The notes under the pieces: model-generated
Seen by the model: only the letters and a program-made list of their open reading frames with translations
Told to the model about the DNA's origin: nothing
Database searches by the model: none
Origin: DT-110 sp964342305
GTDB taxonomy: Bacteria > Bacteroidota > Bacteroidia > Chitinophagales > Saprospiraceae
Reading direction: 5' to 3'
DNA length: 64,000 nt
NCBI GenBank assembly: GCA_964342305.1
Contig: CAYFGK010000009.1
Coordinates: forward strand, 20,601-84,600
In this document: piece by piece, positions 33,973 to 42,287 of the stretch
Layout of the letters: every line of letters begins with the position of its first letter
Position numbering within the stretch: the stretch's first letter is position 1
Translations under genes and position numbers: made by a program

Positions 33973-35187
33973 ATGAGCAAATCGATTGGTTTCGGTTCCC
34001 ATTGTGTGCACCGCGGCACTGACCGGGCAACTACGCGATCCCATACCCTACCCATCTACCCGACCTCTTCCTTCGATTTTGACTCCCTGGAACAGGGGCA
34101 ACGCATTTTTAGCGGAAGCGAAAAAGGACACCTTTACGGTCGCTTTGGTAATCCTACGGTGGATGAAGTCGCGGAAAAACTAACTACCCTCGAAGCGTAT
34201 GGTTTGGACATGGACGCAGCCGGCATAATGGTTAGCTCAGGCATGTCGGCTATCAGCACCCTGATGATGGGTTTACTGCGACCCGGCGATAAAGTCCTTA
34301 CCCAGGGAAATTTGTACGGCGGTACTACCGAATTATTTCGCTCCCTGCTGGCACCGCTGGGTTTCCCCGTCCATTTCACGAATCTGAAAGACCTGGATGC
34401 CGTAGAGGCCCTGCTGGAAAAAGAACCATCCATTAAGGTCCTGTATTTTGAGACACCGGCCAATCCGACCATGGCCTGCGTCGATATGCAGGCTCTGGTT
34501 GATCTGGCACAGCGCTACGACTGCCTGACGGTAGCGGATAACACCTTTTGCACACCCTACCTTCAGCAGCCCTTCCGCTTCGGGGTCGATTTTATCATCC
34601 ACTCGACCACCAAGTACCTCAACGGACACGGAAATTCGGTCGCTGGTTTTATCGCCGGCCGCCATGTGGAGTTGATGGAAGACACTATTTTCAATACAAT
34701 GAAGCTCGCCGGAACCAACTGTAACCCCTGGGACGCCTGGCTTCTGTTCAACGGATTAAAAACGCTGGAACTCCGCATGGAGCGGCACTCGGAAAACGCC
34801 ATGCGGGTAGCCCATTTCCTGGCGGGCCACGAGGCGGTCGAACGGGTAAACTACGTGGGGCTCCTCTCCCACCCCGACCACAAATTGGCGCAAAAGCAGA
34901 TGCGGCGGTTCGGTGGTATGCTGAGTTTTGAGTTGAAGGGCGGCCTGGAAGCCGGCGAGGCCTTTATGCGCCGGCTGCAATTTTGCATTCTGGCCCCCAC
35001 CATGGGAGACGTCGACACGCTGGTGATGCATCCGGCCTCTATGTCGCACCGCAGTGTTCCCCGCGAGCTACGCCTGGAAAATGACATCACCGATGGTCTC
35101 ATTCGCTTATCCGTGGGCATTGAAACGGTGGAGGATATTCTGGGGGATCTGGAGCAGGCCTTATCAGATCTCAGGTTTGAGGTTTGA
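33973..35187 (+). CDS. Cys/Met-metabolism PLP enzyme, methionine gamma-lyase-like
   Basis: 404 residues from ATG 33973 (MSKSIGFGSHCVHRGTD). PLP lysine near residue 213 in HSTTKYLNGHGNSVAG; phosphate-binding SSGMSAISTLMM; Tyr loop HLYGRFGNPTVDEV; VADNTFCTPYLQQP; C-terminal LIRLSVGIETVEDI. Such enzymes split methionine to 2-oxobutyrate, methanethiol and ammonia or perform gamma-replacement; cystathionine gamma-lyase/synthase activity cannot be ruled out. The last codons and stop (AGG TTT GAG GTT TGA) lie in a heptamer array, so the native C-terminus has probably been altered. Confidence 0.88.
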   Translation: MSKSIGFGSHCVHRGTDRATTRSHTLPIYPTSSFDFDSLEQGQRIFSGSEKGHLYGRFGNPTVDEVAEKLTTLEAYGLDMDAAGIMVSSGMSAISTLMMGLLRPGDKVLTQGNLYGGTTELFRSLLAPLGFPVHFTNLKDLDAVEALLEKEPSIKVLYFETPANPTMACVDMQALVDLAQRYDCLTVADNTFCTPYLQQPFRFGVDFIIHSTTKYLNGHGNSVAGFIAGRHVELMEDTIFNTMKLAGTNCNPWDAWLLFNGLKTLELRMERHSENAMRVAHFLAGHEAVERVNYVGLLSHPDHKLAQKQMRRFGGMLSFELKGGLEAGEAFMRRLQFCILAPTMGDVDTLVMHPASMSHRSVPRELRLENDITDGLIRLSVGIETVEDILGDLEQALSDLRFEV

Positions 35188-35228
35188 GGTTTGAGGTTTG
35201 AGGTCAGAAATATGAAGTCAGAAATCAG
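35173..35228. repeat. Heptamer array (8 units) overlapping a gene end
   Basis: AGGTTTG x4, AGGTCAG, AAATATG, AAGTCAG, AAATCAG. The first two units encode the C-terminal residues and TGA of the preceding gene. A short remnant (AGATCAG, AAGTCAG, AAGTTTA) lies at 35367-35394. Confidence 0.75.
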
Positions 35229-35235
35229 AAAAATT

Positions 35236-35262
35236 AAGCCCATCCACTTTAGTGGTGGGTTT
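35236..35262. repeat. REP-like palindrome
   Basis: CCCATCCACTTTAGTGGTGGG, eight bases after the heptamer array, the same order as at 18.9 kb. The rest of 35263-35575 holds no recognisable gene; it carries a mini-hairpin at 35407-35416 and the promoter region of the DUF2911 gene. Confidence 0.6.
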
Positions 35263-35575
35263 AATATAGCCCTCGAAAACACCTCCCTCTCCCCCAACAT
35301 ACAAGTGGAACGCGAGTGCTCAATTTTCCGGAGACGGGAGAGGGACCAAGGGTAAGGGTACGAATAGATCAGAAGTCAGAAGTTTAGGGTTTGGGAAATA
35401 TTTTTTGGCGAAAGCCACTACCCTATTGCAAAGTATCCAAATTGCGAGCATATTTGCCGGCTGATAGACCAAAGGGTCACAAAAATTTTAACATTGTCAT
35501 ATACTAGCAACACCACGTTAACAGTTAAATGACCAGGAAAACCACTTGGCTATCCATTTATTCAAAACCAATTTT

Positions 35576-36229
35576 ATGAAAAGCAACGCATTGAAATTAT
35601 TCCTGTTCGTAGCAGTGTTCGGCCTTGGATTTGCCTGCAATAACGCAGCAGAAGACACCGACAACGAAGGTGAAGCCATGGAAGAAAACATGGACGATAT
35701 GGAAGGAGACGCTGAAACCGCAGCTGAACCTACCGAAATCGTTTCTACCGAGAGCTACACCACTATGATGCTGAAAGACGGTATTGCCAGCCCCCGTAAA
35801 GAGATGACGGGTACCATCGGCGATGCCGAAGTAACGGTAAACTACGGCAGCCCATCCGTAAAGGGTCGTACACTCTGGGGCGATCTTGTTCCCTACGGTG
35901 AGATCTGGCGCACCGGGGCAAACGAAGCCACTACCGTGACCTTCTCCGAAGACGTCATGATCGAAGGTAACAAACTTGCTGCTGGTACGTACGGTTTATT
36001 CACGATCCCAGGAGAAGATGAGTGGACCGTCGTATTTAGCGAAGTAACCGAGTCTTGGGGTGCTGGCGACTACGACGAAGCCAAAGATGCCCTGCGCGTC
36101 AATGTTTCTCCAATGATGAAGGATGAAGCTTCCGAAACCATGGAATTCATGGTCGACGGCAACAACCTGGTACTTCGCTGGGATAAGCTGCACCTGCCCG
36201 TAGCTGTATCTACCGCTACTGCCGGTTAA
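35576..36229 (+). CDS. DUF2911 lipoprotein
   Basis: 217 residues from ATG 35576. Lipoprotein signal with lipobox FGLGFAC, an acidic linker (AEDTDNEGEAMEENMDDMEGD), then the DUF2911 domain (ASPRKEMTGTIGDAEVTVNY, GRTLWGDLVPYGEIWRTGANEATT, LAAGTYGLFTIP, EWTVVFSEV). Function unknown; common in Bacteroidota, probably anchored in the periplasm or outer membrane. Ends at a strong terminator shared with the convergent EAD11 gene. Confidence 0.9.
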   Translation: MKSNALKLFLFVAVFGLGFACNNAAEDTDNEGEAMEENMDDMEGDAETAAEPTEIVSTESYTTMMLKDGIASPRKEMTGTIGDAEVTVNYGSPSVKGRTLWGDLVPYGEIWRTGANEATTVTFSEDVMIEGNKLAAGTYGLFTIPGEDEWTVVFSEVTESWGAGDYDEAKDALRVNVSPMMKDEASETMEFMVDGNNLVLRWDKLHLPVAVSTATAG

Positions 36230-36266
36230 AAGATCAGAAGCGCCACGAGGAATCGTGACGTTCACT

Positions 36267-36314
36267 GCCCCCTGTAAAGTCACAATCCGTTGTGTCTTTG
36301 CAGGGGGCTTTTTT
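36267..36314 (+). terminator. Terminator of DUF2911 gene
   Basis: GCCCCCTGTAAAG … CTTTGCAGGGGGC with an additional CACAA/TTGTG inner stem, then TTTTTT. Confidence 0.88.
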
Positions 36315-36340
36315 GTAGACGCCATGCATGGCGTCTCTAC
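36315..36340. repeat. Perfect palindrome across the EAD11 stop codon
   Basis: Centre AGACGCCATGCATGGCGTCT (36317-36336), with outer GTAG/CTAC in imperfect register. The minus-strand TAG of the EAD11 gene (36337-36339) is part of the arm. A decayed relative (GACGCCATGTATAGCGTC) lies at 43276-43293. Confidence 0.75.
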
Positions 36341-38319
36341 TGCCATTCGCGGATCAGATTTTGGAGGCGATTTTTCACAGCTTCCCGTTGCTGATCAGCG
36401 GTTGCGGCATCCATTTTACCGATTCGTTGCAGGCTATCGACCCGGAACAAGGCCTGTCGGTATCGGTCGACTGTCTCCCTTTCCTGAGTGGCACTACGTG
36501 GCAGATCAGCATCCAGGATTTTAAGGAGATCAGCGGCTGTTTTGGGATTGAGCAACTGGATATCCTCCCGCAGGTTTGTCCGGAAATCCCCCACATCCAG
36601 GGCCGGGCGGTCGGTGGGCCTGCTATTTCCCGTTCTTTGCAGGTATTTTTTAACAGCTTCCGCAAAAACACCGTTCGGGAATTTTTCCAGATACCTTTTA
36701 TAGGCTTCGGCACTGCCCTCTTTTCGAGCTTGCATATAGGCGGCCGTATCTGCCCGCATACGCCGTTCCTGGAGGGTCAGTCGATCCGTTACCACGGGGC
36801 GTTCCACGGCATCCTGAAGGCGGGAGGGATCAAGGTTTTGGTATTTCAATTCCTTTTTTAGCTTATCCACTTCCGGCTGAAAGTAACTATCGGGGTGTTT
36901 ACGAATGTACTGATCCAGTCGGTCGCGAACCAGATTTGGGCTTTCAACCCCTTCTTTAACGGCTTGCCAGTCGCGAGTTTCTTCCGCCAGATCTTTGAGG
37001 TTGGATACCCGGGTCAGTTCAGTCACCCGCAGATCATTGGGAAGGACATCCCGTTCCTGCATGGTTTGCAGCGCTTCACGACTAAATTCGCCAGCCGGAT
37101 ACCGCTCCAGGTAGGCCAGGTAGTCCTCGTCATCCTTACGGATCTGCGCTACTTTCCGATAAGCATCTTCGGTATGTCTGGCTTCGGGGAATCGCTGAGC
37201 ATACTGTTCGTAGGCTTCGGCATCCTTTTCCAACAGATTGGCGGTCAGCCAGGCTCCCTCGGCCGGGTTGATGGCAAATAAATATCCGGCCGCAGTGCCC
37301 CCCATCAGCAAAAGCACGGTGAGGCTGCGCACTACGTAAGTCCAGCTTCCCGACTTGCTACTGGTTGTAGTCGGGGAAGTGGATGGCTTCGGTGATTGTG
37401 GAGAGGTATTACCACCCGGCACCCGGCGGGTAGTGCGGTCATCCAGCATCGGATCGACTCCTTCAATCTTCACCCACTTGCGCTCTTTTTTGGGTTGGTG
37501 GATTTCTTCTGCTCCGCCATCCAAGTCGCTGGTATCCGTTTGCGAACCTCCCAGTACGAAGCTGGTAGCCCGGCGCATGGGTTCCGTCTCACCGGCTTCT
37601 GTCCGGGTGGGCATTGCTTGTTCGGCAACGATCATAACTTCCTCGGTAAGCACGATCTCCCGCTTGCGCTCTTTGCCCATGATGAGCTCCAAAACGGCTA
37701 CCTTGAGCAATAAGGGGAAGGTACCCTGCCGGCGTGGCGTGACCAGAAACTGCCACTCCGTAAAGGTATCCCGATCGATAAACTGCTCGGTGGAGTGAAT
37801 ACTGCGAATGGTAAACGGAGGGCTGTCGGTTGGATCCAATAACTCCACCTGCATCACCTCCGAAATGCGGATATCCTGAATGCGCACGTGCTCATCGAGG
37901 TCGATCTGTTCGATCAGTTTTTCCTCTTCGAACGAAATGCGGACCGTACAGAGCGTCGCACTCCCCATGGGCATTCGGTTGGGAATACGGTACAGCACAC
38001 TTCCACGCGATGGCGCATTTCCCTGGTACACTGCCTCCTCGTCGGTATCGGGATCAAAATCCTCGTCGGTAATGGCATCGATCAAATCCATGAGATCCTG
38101 TCGAATACGCGCGTAGACACGCCGCAGGTCTTCGTCGCTGAGCAGGTTCCGCAAACGGTCGCGGTTGGCTTCGTTCTGGCGGCTTTCAATGAGGAGTACA
38201 TCTTCGTACCGCTCAGAGCCTTCCGGCAAAAGCTCTTTTAGCACCTTGAGGACGGGTGCCATGCCTTCGGCGGCAATCTGGCGTTTCAGTTTATGGCGTT
38301 CTTCCCTCCAGTCGATCAT
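36337..38319 (-). CDS. EAD11 (effector-associated domain) membrane protein
   Basis: 660 residues. Residues ~8-83 match the Effector-Associated Domain 11 pattern: QIAAEGMAPVLKVLKELLPE, LLIESRQNEANRDRLRNLL, then RIRQDLMDLIDAI. A beta-rich domain follows (~105-232: VLYRIPNRMPMGSATLCTVR, TEWQFLVTPRRQGTFPLLLK), a Ser/Thr/Pro linker, one membrane helix (~327-350) and a helical, TPR-like outer part with repeats such as DDEDYLAYLERYP and AYKRYLEKFPNG. EADs are adaptor domains that link effectors to NTPases in bacterial conflict systems; the matching partner is not next door. The orientation predicts a cytosolic EAD and an external helical part. Divergent from a hybrid histidine kinase. Confidence 0.72.
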   Translation of the reverse strand: MIDWREERHKLKRQIAAEGMAPVLKVLKELLPEGSERYEDVLLIESRQNEANRDRLRNLLSDEDLRRVYARIRQDLMDLIDAITDEDFDPDTDEEAVYQGNAPSRGSVLYRIPNRMPMGSATLCTVRISFEEEKLIEQIDLDEHVRIQDIRISEVMQVELLDPTDSPPFTIRSIHSTEQFIDRDTFTEWQFLVTPRRQGTFPLLLKVAVLELIMGKERKREIVLTEEVMIVAEQAMPTRTEAGETEPMRRATSFVLGGSQTDTSDLDGGAEEIHQPKKERKWVKIEGVDPMLDDRTTRRVPGGNTSPQSPKPSTSPTTTSSKSGSWTYVVRSLTVLLLMGGTAAGYLFAINPAEGAWLTANLLEKDAEAYEQYAQRFPEARHTEDAYRKVAQIRKDDEDYLAYLERYPAGEFSREALQTMQERDVLPNDLRVTELTRVSNLKDLAEETRDWQAVKEGVESPNLVRDRLDQYIRKHPDSYFQPEVDKLKKELKYQNLDPSRLQDAVERPVVTDRLTLQERRMRADTAAYMQARKEGSAEAYKRYLEKFPNGVFAEAVKKYLQRTGNSRPTDRPALDVGDFRTNLREDIQLLNPKTAADLLKILDADLPRSATQERETVDRYRQALFRVDSLQRIGKMDAATADQQREAVKNRLQNLIREWQ

Positions 38320-38705
38320 GGTTAGACGTTGTTTCCAATGGGAATATACAAAGAATCACCATGTGAATACCCGGTCAGCCTTTGTCATTCGGGCTTTCGC
38401 CAAACTCGGCCAGAAATGCCCTACGGTAACTCCGCCCCAGCGGTCATCAAAACAGCTACCAAAGAGCCATTCAGACCACCCGGGATTTTTCGCTGGATGG
38501 ATATCATGTATACCTGCAGTAAGAGATACTCTCCTAAGCCCAACCTCACGGGAAGTACTGATTTTAGTGGTATTTTGTATCTTTTTGTCTGGTTTTGCGT
38601 ATTATCTGTTTGTGAAAACCCTCGACCTAAGCTACAATCCCCTTATGGAGTTTGTCTCCCCTGTGAACAAGCATATGGTCGCCTATTTAAGCACAATTGA
38701 GCTAC
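38320..38705. promoter_or_regulatory. Divergent gap between EAD11 gene and hybrid kinase
   Basis: 386 bp. It contains a mini-hairpin (38392-38404), a 23-bp remnant of the dispersed element (GCCCAACCTCACGG, 38538-38551), and TATCTTTT near 38577 as a near-match -7 box for the kinase. No credible gene. Confidence 0.4.
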
Positions 38706-41585
38706 ATGGCTACCTCTTCGAATCGCGATCCCAAACCTGTTGATTTTGCCTACGGCATGATCGAACTTGAAGCCAGGTATTCTTCCGATGGAGAACAGGT
38801 TATTGACTTTTTGGTAACGCAGGTACAAACCTCGCTGCCTACGCTGGGCGGACTCCCCCGGGCAGAAATGATCGGACGGCCCGCTTCCGAGGTCCTGACA
38901 GAGATGCAGGACCAGTACGAGGACTGGATGGCGCTCTTCAAACAGGCCATGCGCACCGGCCAGACGGTGGAAAAAGAAGTGTTTGGTTTTTTCAACAAAC
39001 GCTGGATCGTTGTGCGGTGTGAACCCGTCGATACCCATAAGCTCATCGTCATTTTCTCCGATACCACCCAACGGCGAGCTGCCGAAGCCGATTTGAAGCG
39101 TTTTCTGGAATTAGATCTCGACCTGCTGGTCATCGGTAACCTGAAGGGAAAGATCATAAAAGTTAATCCCGCCTGGCAACGCGTCCTGGGGTATTCCTCC
39201 GAAGAACTGAAGTCGATCAATTATTTTGACATCCTTCACCCCGAAGACCATGAGAAAGGGAGGGAGAATTTCAATCGACTCGCTAAGGGACAGCAAATTA
39301 CCCACTACATCAACCGCATAAAAACCAAAACAGGATCTTACCGCTTTCTCGAATGGCGTTCCCGTATGTTTGACAATCTGGTGTACGGATCGGCCCGGGA
39401 CGTAACCGATGAAGTTCTTCGAAAACAACAAAGAGACCATACCACCGAACTGGAAAGTATCATCCTCAAACTGGCCATGCGTTTTGTTCATCTGCCACAA
39501 GATGAGTACGACTCCGCCATGAACGATATGCTACGGATCATTGGCGAATACGCTAAAGTGGACCGGGGATACATTTTCACCTACGATTTCGAAGCACAAA
39601 CCTGCTCAAATACCCACGAATGGTGTGCCAAAGGTATTTCTCCGGAAATCGATAACCTCCAGGATATACCGCTTGAATTACTACCCGATTGGGTTGCTTC
39701 CCACCGTGCCGGCCGGCTGATGCACATTCCCGATGTCGATTCCCTCAATCCGGAATCAGGACTGTACCAGGTGCTAAAACCACAGGGGATCAACACGCTG
39801 GTCACACTACCCCTCATGCACCAGGAATCCTGCCTGGGATTCGTCGGGTTTGATGTAGTAGAAGGCTTGCGTCAATGGACCGACAACGAAATATCCATCC
39901 TGAAAATGGCCGCTAACATCATCACCAACAGCCGGGTCAAATATCAGATTAACGAAGAGATGGACCGGGCCCGCCAATCGGCCGAAACCATGAGTAAAGC
40001 CAAATCGCAATTCCTGGCCAATATGAGCCACGAAATTCGAACCCCACTCAATGCCGTCATTGGATTTACGGATCTTTTGTTAAATACCAACCTCTCTGAC
40101 ACCCAGCAACAGTACGTGGAAAGTGCCCACGTTTCGGCCCATTCGCTGATGGATATCATCAATGAAGTGCTCGATTTTTCCAAGATCGAAGCCGGAAAAC
40201 TCGAATTAGAAGCTACCGAAACGGACATCCTGAAGTTGGTGGAGCAGACTGCTGATATGGTTAAGCACCATTGCTCCAAAAAAGGGCTGGAATTACTGCT
40301 CAAACTAGACTGGGATCTACCCCGTTATATCCTGGTCGACAAAGTCCGGCTCAAGCAAATCCTCATCAATCTGCTCGGTAATGCCGTAAAATTCACGGAG
40401 AAAGGCGAAGTGGAATTTGAGGTTAAGTACATGCGGGATGGTGCCCACCCGGATACCGGGCGCTTCCGCTTTCTGGTCCGCGACACCGGGATCGGGATTA
40501 GTGAAGAGCAGCGTAAAAAGCTTTTCAAAGCTTTTGTACAGGCCGAAAGCTCAACCTCCCGGCGCTACGGTGGTACGGGTCTGGGGCTGGCTATTTCCAA
40601 TCACCTGTTAGCCATGATGGACAGTCAGATCGAACTGGACAGCGAGCCGGGTATTGGAAGTACGTTTGCCTTCGAATTGGAATTACCCTTTCGCCGTGGC
40701 CCCGAGATCCGTGATATGCGATTGAGTGGTCTGCAAAAAATTCTTATCGTTGATGATAACCCCAATGTGCGAGCTATCCTCGCGGAACACCTCCAGCAAT
40801 GGCAGGTGGAAAGCCTGACAGCCAGCAACGGGTTGCAAGCTATGGAACTACTCGATCAGCACCCGGATGTGGACCTGGCCATTATTGATTACCACATGCC
40901 ACACCTCTCCGGGGTGGACACCATACAGATGATCCGGAAACAGTCAGGCCCCGGAATAGCCCAATTGCCCGTACTCCTGTTGCACAATTCCCTGGACGAA
41001 GTAGGAGTCAGGGAGACCAAGCATCTCAATATTCTGCACCACATTAATAAGCCAGTAAAAATTGAACAACTCTACGACATCCTGAAAGAGGTGCAGGATA
41101 GGAAGGAGGCAACGAATGCTCCTAAAGACGATCCGGAGATCGATCTTGCCCTAACCAACGACCAAGCCGGGCAAGAGGAACTGTCCATCCTTCTGGTCGA
41201 AGATTTCCCCATGAATATGCTATTGATTCGCACCCTGGTTCGCAAATTCCTGCCCGATGCTCACATCCGGGAAGCGACCAACGGTCGGATCGCCCTTGAA
41301 GCAGTGCGGGAAAAAGCGCCCGACCTCATCTTTATGGATATTCAAATGCCCGAGATGGACGGGTACGAAGCCACCCGAAATATCCGCAGTCTTAACCTGG
41401 ACAACCAACCTATTATTATTGCCCTGACAGCCAGTGCTATTAAAGGTGAACGCGAGAAGTGTTTGTCGATCGGCATGGATGAATACCTCACCAAGCCCGT
41501 CCAAAAGGAGCTGATCGCCAAAATGCTGGAGGATTTTCTGAATACAAATGGAAGTCGGAAAGCAGAAACGAGCGATAGCGACTGA
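38706..41585 (+). CDS. Soluble hybrid sensor histidine kinase (PAS-PAS-GAF-HisKA-HATPase-REC-REC)
   Basis: 959 residues from ATG 38706, no membrane segment. A divergent PAS-like domain (~10-120), a second PAS (~130-240, VNPAWQRVLGYSSEELKS), GAF (~260-410), HisKA with phospho-acceptor H442 in FLANMSHEIRTPLN, HATPase with NLLGNAVKF, DTGIGIS and GGTGLGLAI, then two receiver domains: KILIVDDNPNVR…IIDYHMP and SILLVEDFPMNM…FMDIQMPEMDG…LTKPV. No HPt domain, so a separate HPt or direct output is expected. It probably senses an intracellular ligand or redox cue through PAS/GAF. Divergent from the EAD11 gene. Confidence 0.93.
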   Translation: MATSSNRDPKPVDFAYGMIELEARYSSDGEQVIDFLVTQVQTSLPTLGGLPRAEMIGRPASEVLTEMQDQYEDWMALFKQAMRTGQTVEKEVFGFFNKRWIVVRCEPVDTHKLIVIFSDTTQRRAAEADLKRFLELDLDLLVIGNLKGKIIKVNPAWQRVLGYSSEELKSINYFDILHPEDHEKGRENFNRLAKGQQITHYINRIKTKTGSYRFLEWRSRMFDNLVYGSARDVTDEVLRKQQRDHTTELESIILKLAMRFVHLPQDEYDSAMNDMLRIIGEYAKVDRGYIFTYDFEAQTCSNTHEWCAKGISPEIDNLQDIPLELLPDWVASHRAGRLMHIPDVDSLNPESGLYQVLKPQGINTLVTLPLMHQESCLGFVGFDVVEGLRQWTDNEISILKMAANIITNSRVKYQINEEMDRARQSAETMSKAKSQFLANMSHEIRTPLNAVIGFTDLLLNTNLSDTQQQYVESAHVSAHSLMDIINEVLDFSKIEAGKLELEATETDILKLVEQTADMVKHHCSKKGLELLLKLDWDLPRYILVDKVRLKQILINLLGNAVKFTEKGEVEFEVKYMRDGAHPDTGRFRFLVRDTGIGISEEQRKKLFKAFVQAESSTSRRYGGTGLGLAISNHLLAMMDSQIELDSEPGIGSTFAFELELPFRRGPEIRDMRLSGLQKILIVDDNPNVRAILAEHLQQWQVESLTASNGLQAMELLDQHPDVDLAIIDYHMPHLSGVDTIQMIRKQSGPGIAQLPVLLLHNSLDEVGVRETKHLNILHHINKPVKIEQLYDILKEVQDRKEATNAPKDDPEIDLALTNDQAGQEELSILLVEDFPMNMLLIRTLVRKFLPDAHIREATNGRIALEAVREKAPDLIFMDIQMPEMDGYEATRNIRSLNLDNQPIIIALTASAIKGEREKCLSIGMDEYLTKPVQKELIAKMLEDFLNTNGSRKAETSDSD

Positions 41586-41665
41586 TGAGTGCCAAATACC
41601 CATTACACTTACTAAACCAGAGAATTCAGCGGGCTGGAGAATGGGTCTTTTCCAGCGGCCGGGTC

Positions 41666-42142
41666 TCATCCTGCGCGCTCCGTAAGTAAATCCACGATTC
41701 GCTGGTGGCCTTTTGCTTTCGCCAAACTGAGTGCCGTGTGCCCATCCTGATCGGCATGGGAAGGATCAGCTCCGTATGTCAATAGCTGGTCAACCATTTC
41801 GTATTGTCCAAAGGTGGCCGCAAAGGTTAGTGGGGTCCCCCCCGCTTTATTTTGAGCATTTACATCGGCACCGTACTCCTCGATCAATAATTTAGCCATA
41901 CCGGACAGGCCCTTAAAAGCAACACCCATCAGAGCTGTATTTCCCATACCGTCGCGAGCCTCGACATCAGCCCCCTTTTCCAAAAGGAGTTTGCTAATGC
42001 CATAACGATCGCTGTAACAAGCCAGCACCAGGGGTGGAAAACCACGTTGATCAGGCGCATCGAGTAAATCTGGTTGTTCCTGCAGTAATTTGAGCGTTCC
42101 CTCGAGATTACCTTCAAAAACGTAGGAATGTAGCTGACTCAT
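41666..42142 (-). CDS. Ankyrin-repeat protein
   Basis: 158 residues from ATG 42142 (MSQLHSYVFEGNLEGTLKLL). Four to five ankyrin repeats: DQRGFPPLVLACYSDRYGIS, DGMGNTALMGVAFKGLSGMA, NKAGGTPLTFAATFGQYEMV, DQDGHTALSLAKAKGHQRIV. No signal peptide, so cytosolic (or periplasmic only with a missed signal). In other bacteria such a small ankyrin protein (AnkB) accompanies catalase and oxidative-stress genes; here it is divergent from oxyR, which supports a similar role. No catalase gene is in view. Confidence 0.9.
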   Translation of the reverse strand: MSQLHSYVFEGNLEGTLKLLQEQPDLLDAPDQRGFPPLVLACYSDRYGISKLLLEKGADVEARDGMGNTALMGVAFKGLSGMAKLLIEEYGADVNAQNKAGGTPLTFAATFGQYEMVDQLLTYGADPSHADQDGHTALSLAKAKGHQRIVDLLTERAG

Positions 42143-42231
42143 AGTGTGTGATTTAGAAAAAGAACGGGCGGGAGCCGTGCTCCACACCCGAATCGTTGGC
42201 TTTCGTTATTTGCTTGACTACAACAAAGATG

Positions 42232-42282
42232 CTATAAACATCATTTATTACTTTTATAGACCTATAAAAACTACTAATAGAC
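42232..42282. promoter_or_regulatory. Candidate OxyR operator between ank and oxyR
   Basis: Palindrome TTTTATAG-AC-CTATAAAA (42252-42269), an upstream CTATAAA (42232-42238) inverted to it, and a direct repeat ATAGACC at 42256 and about 42277. The LysR-type T-N-A symmetry fits autoregulation and divergent control. Confidence 0.55.
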
Positions 42283-42287
42283 CGTAC

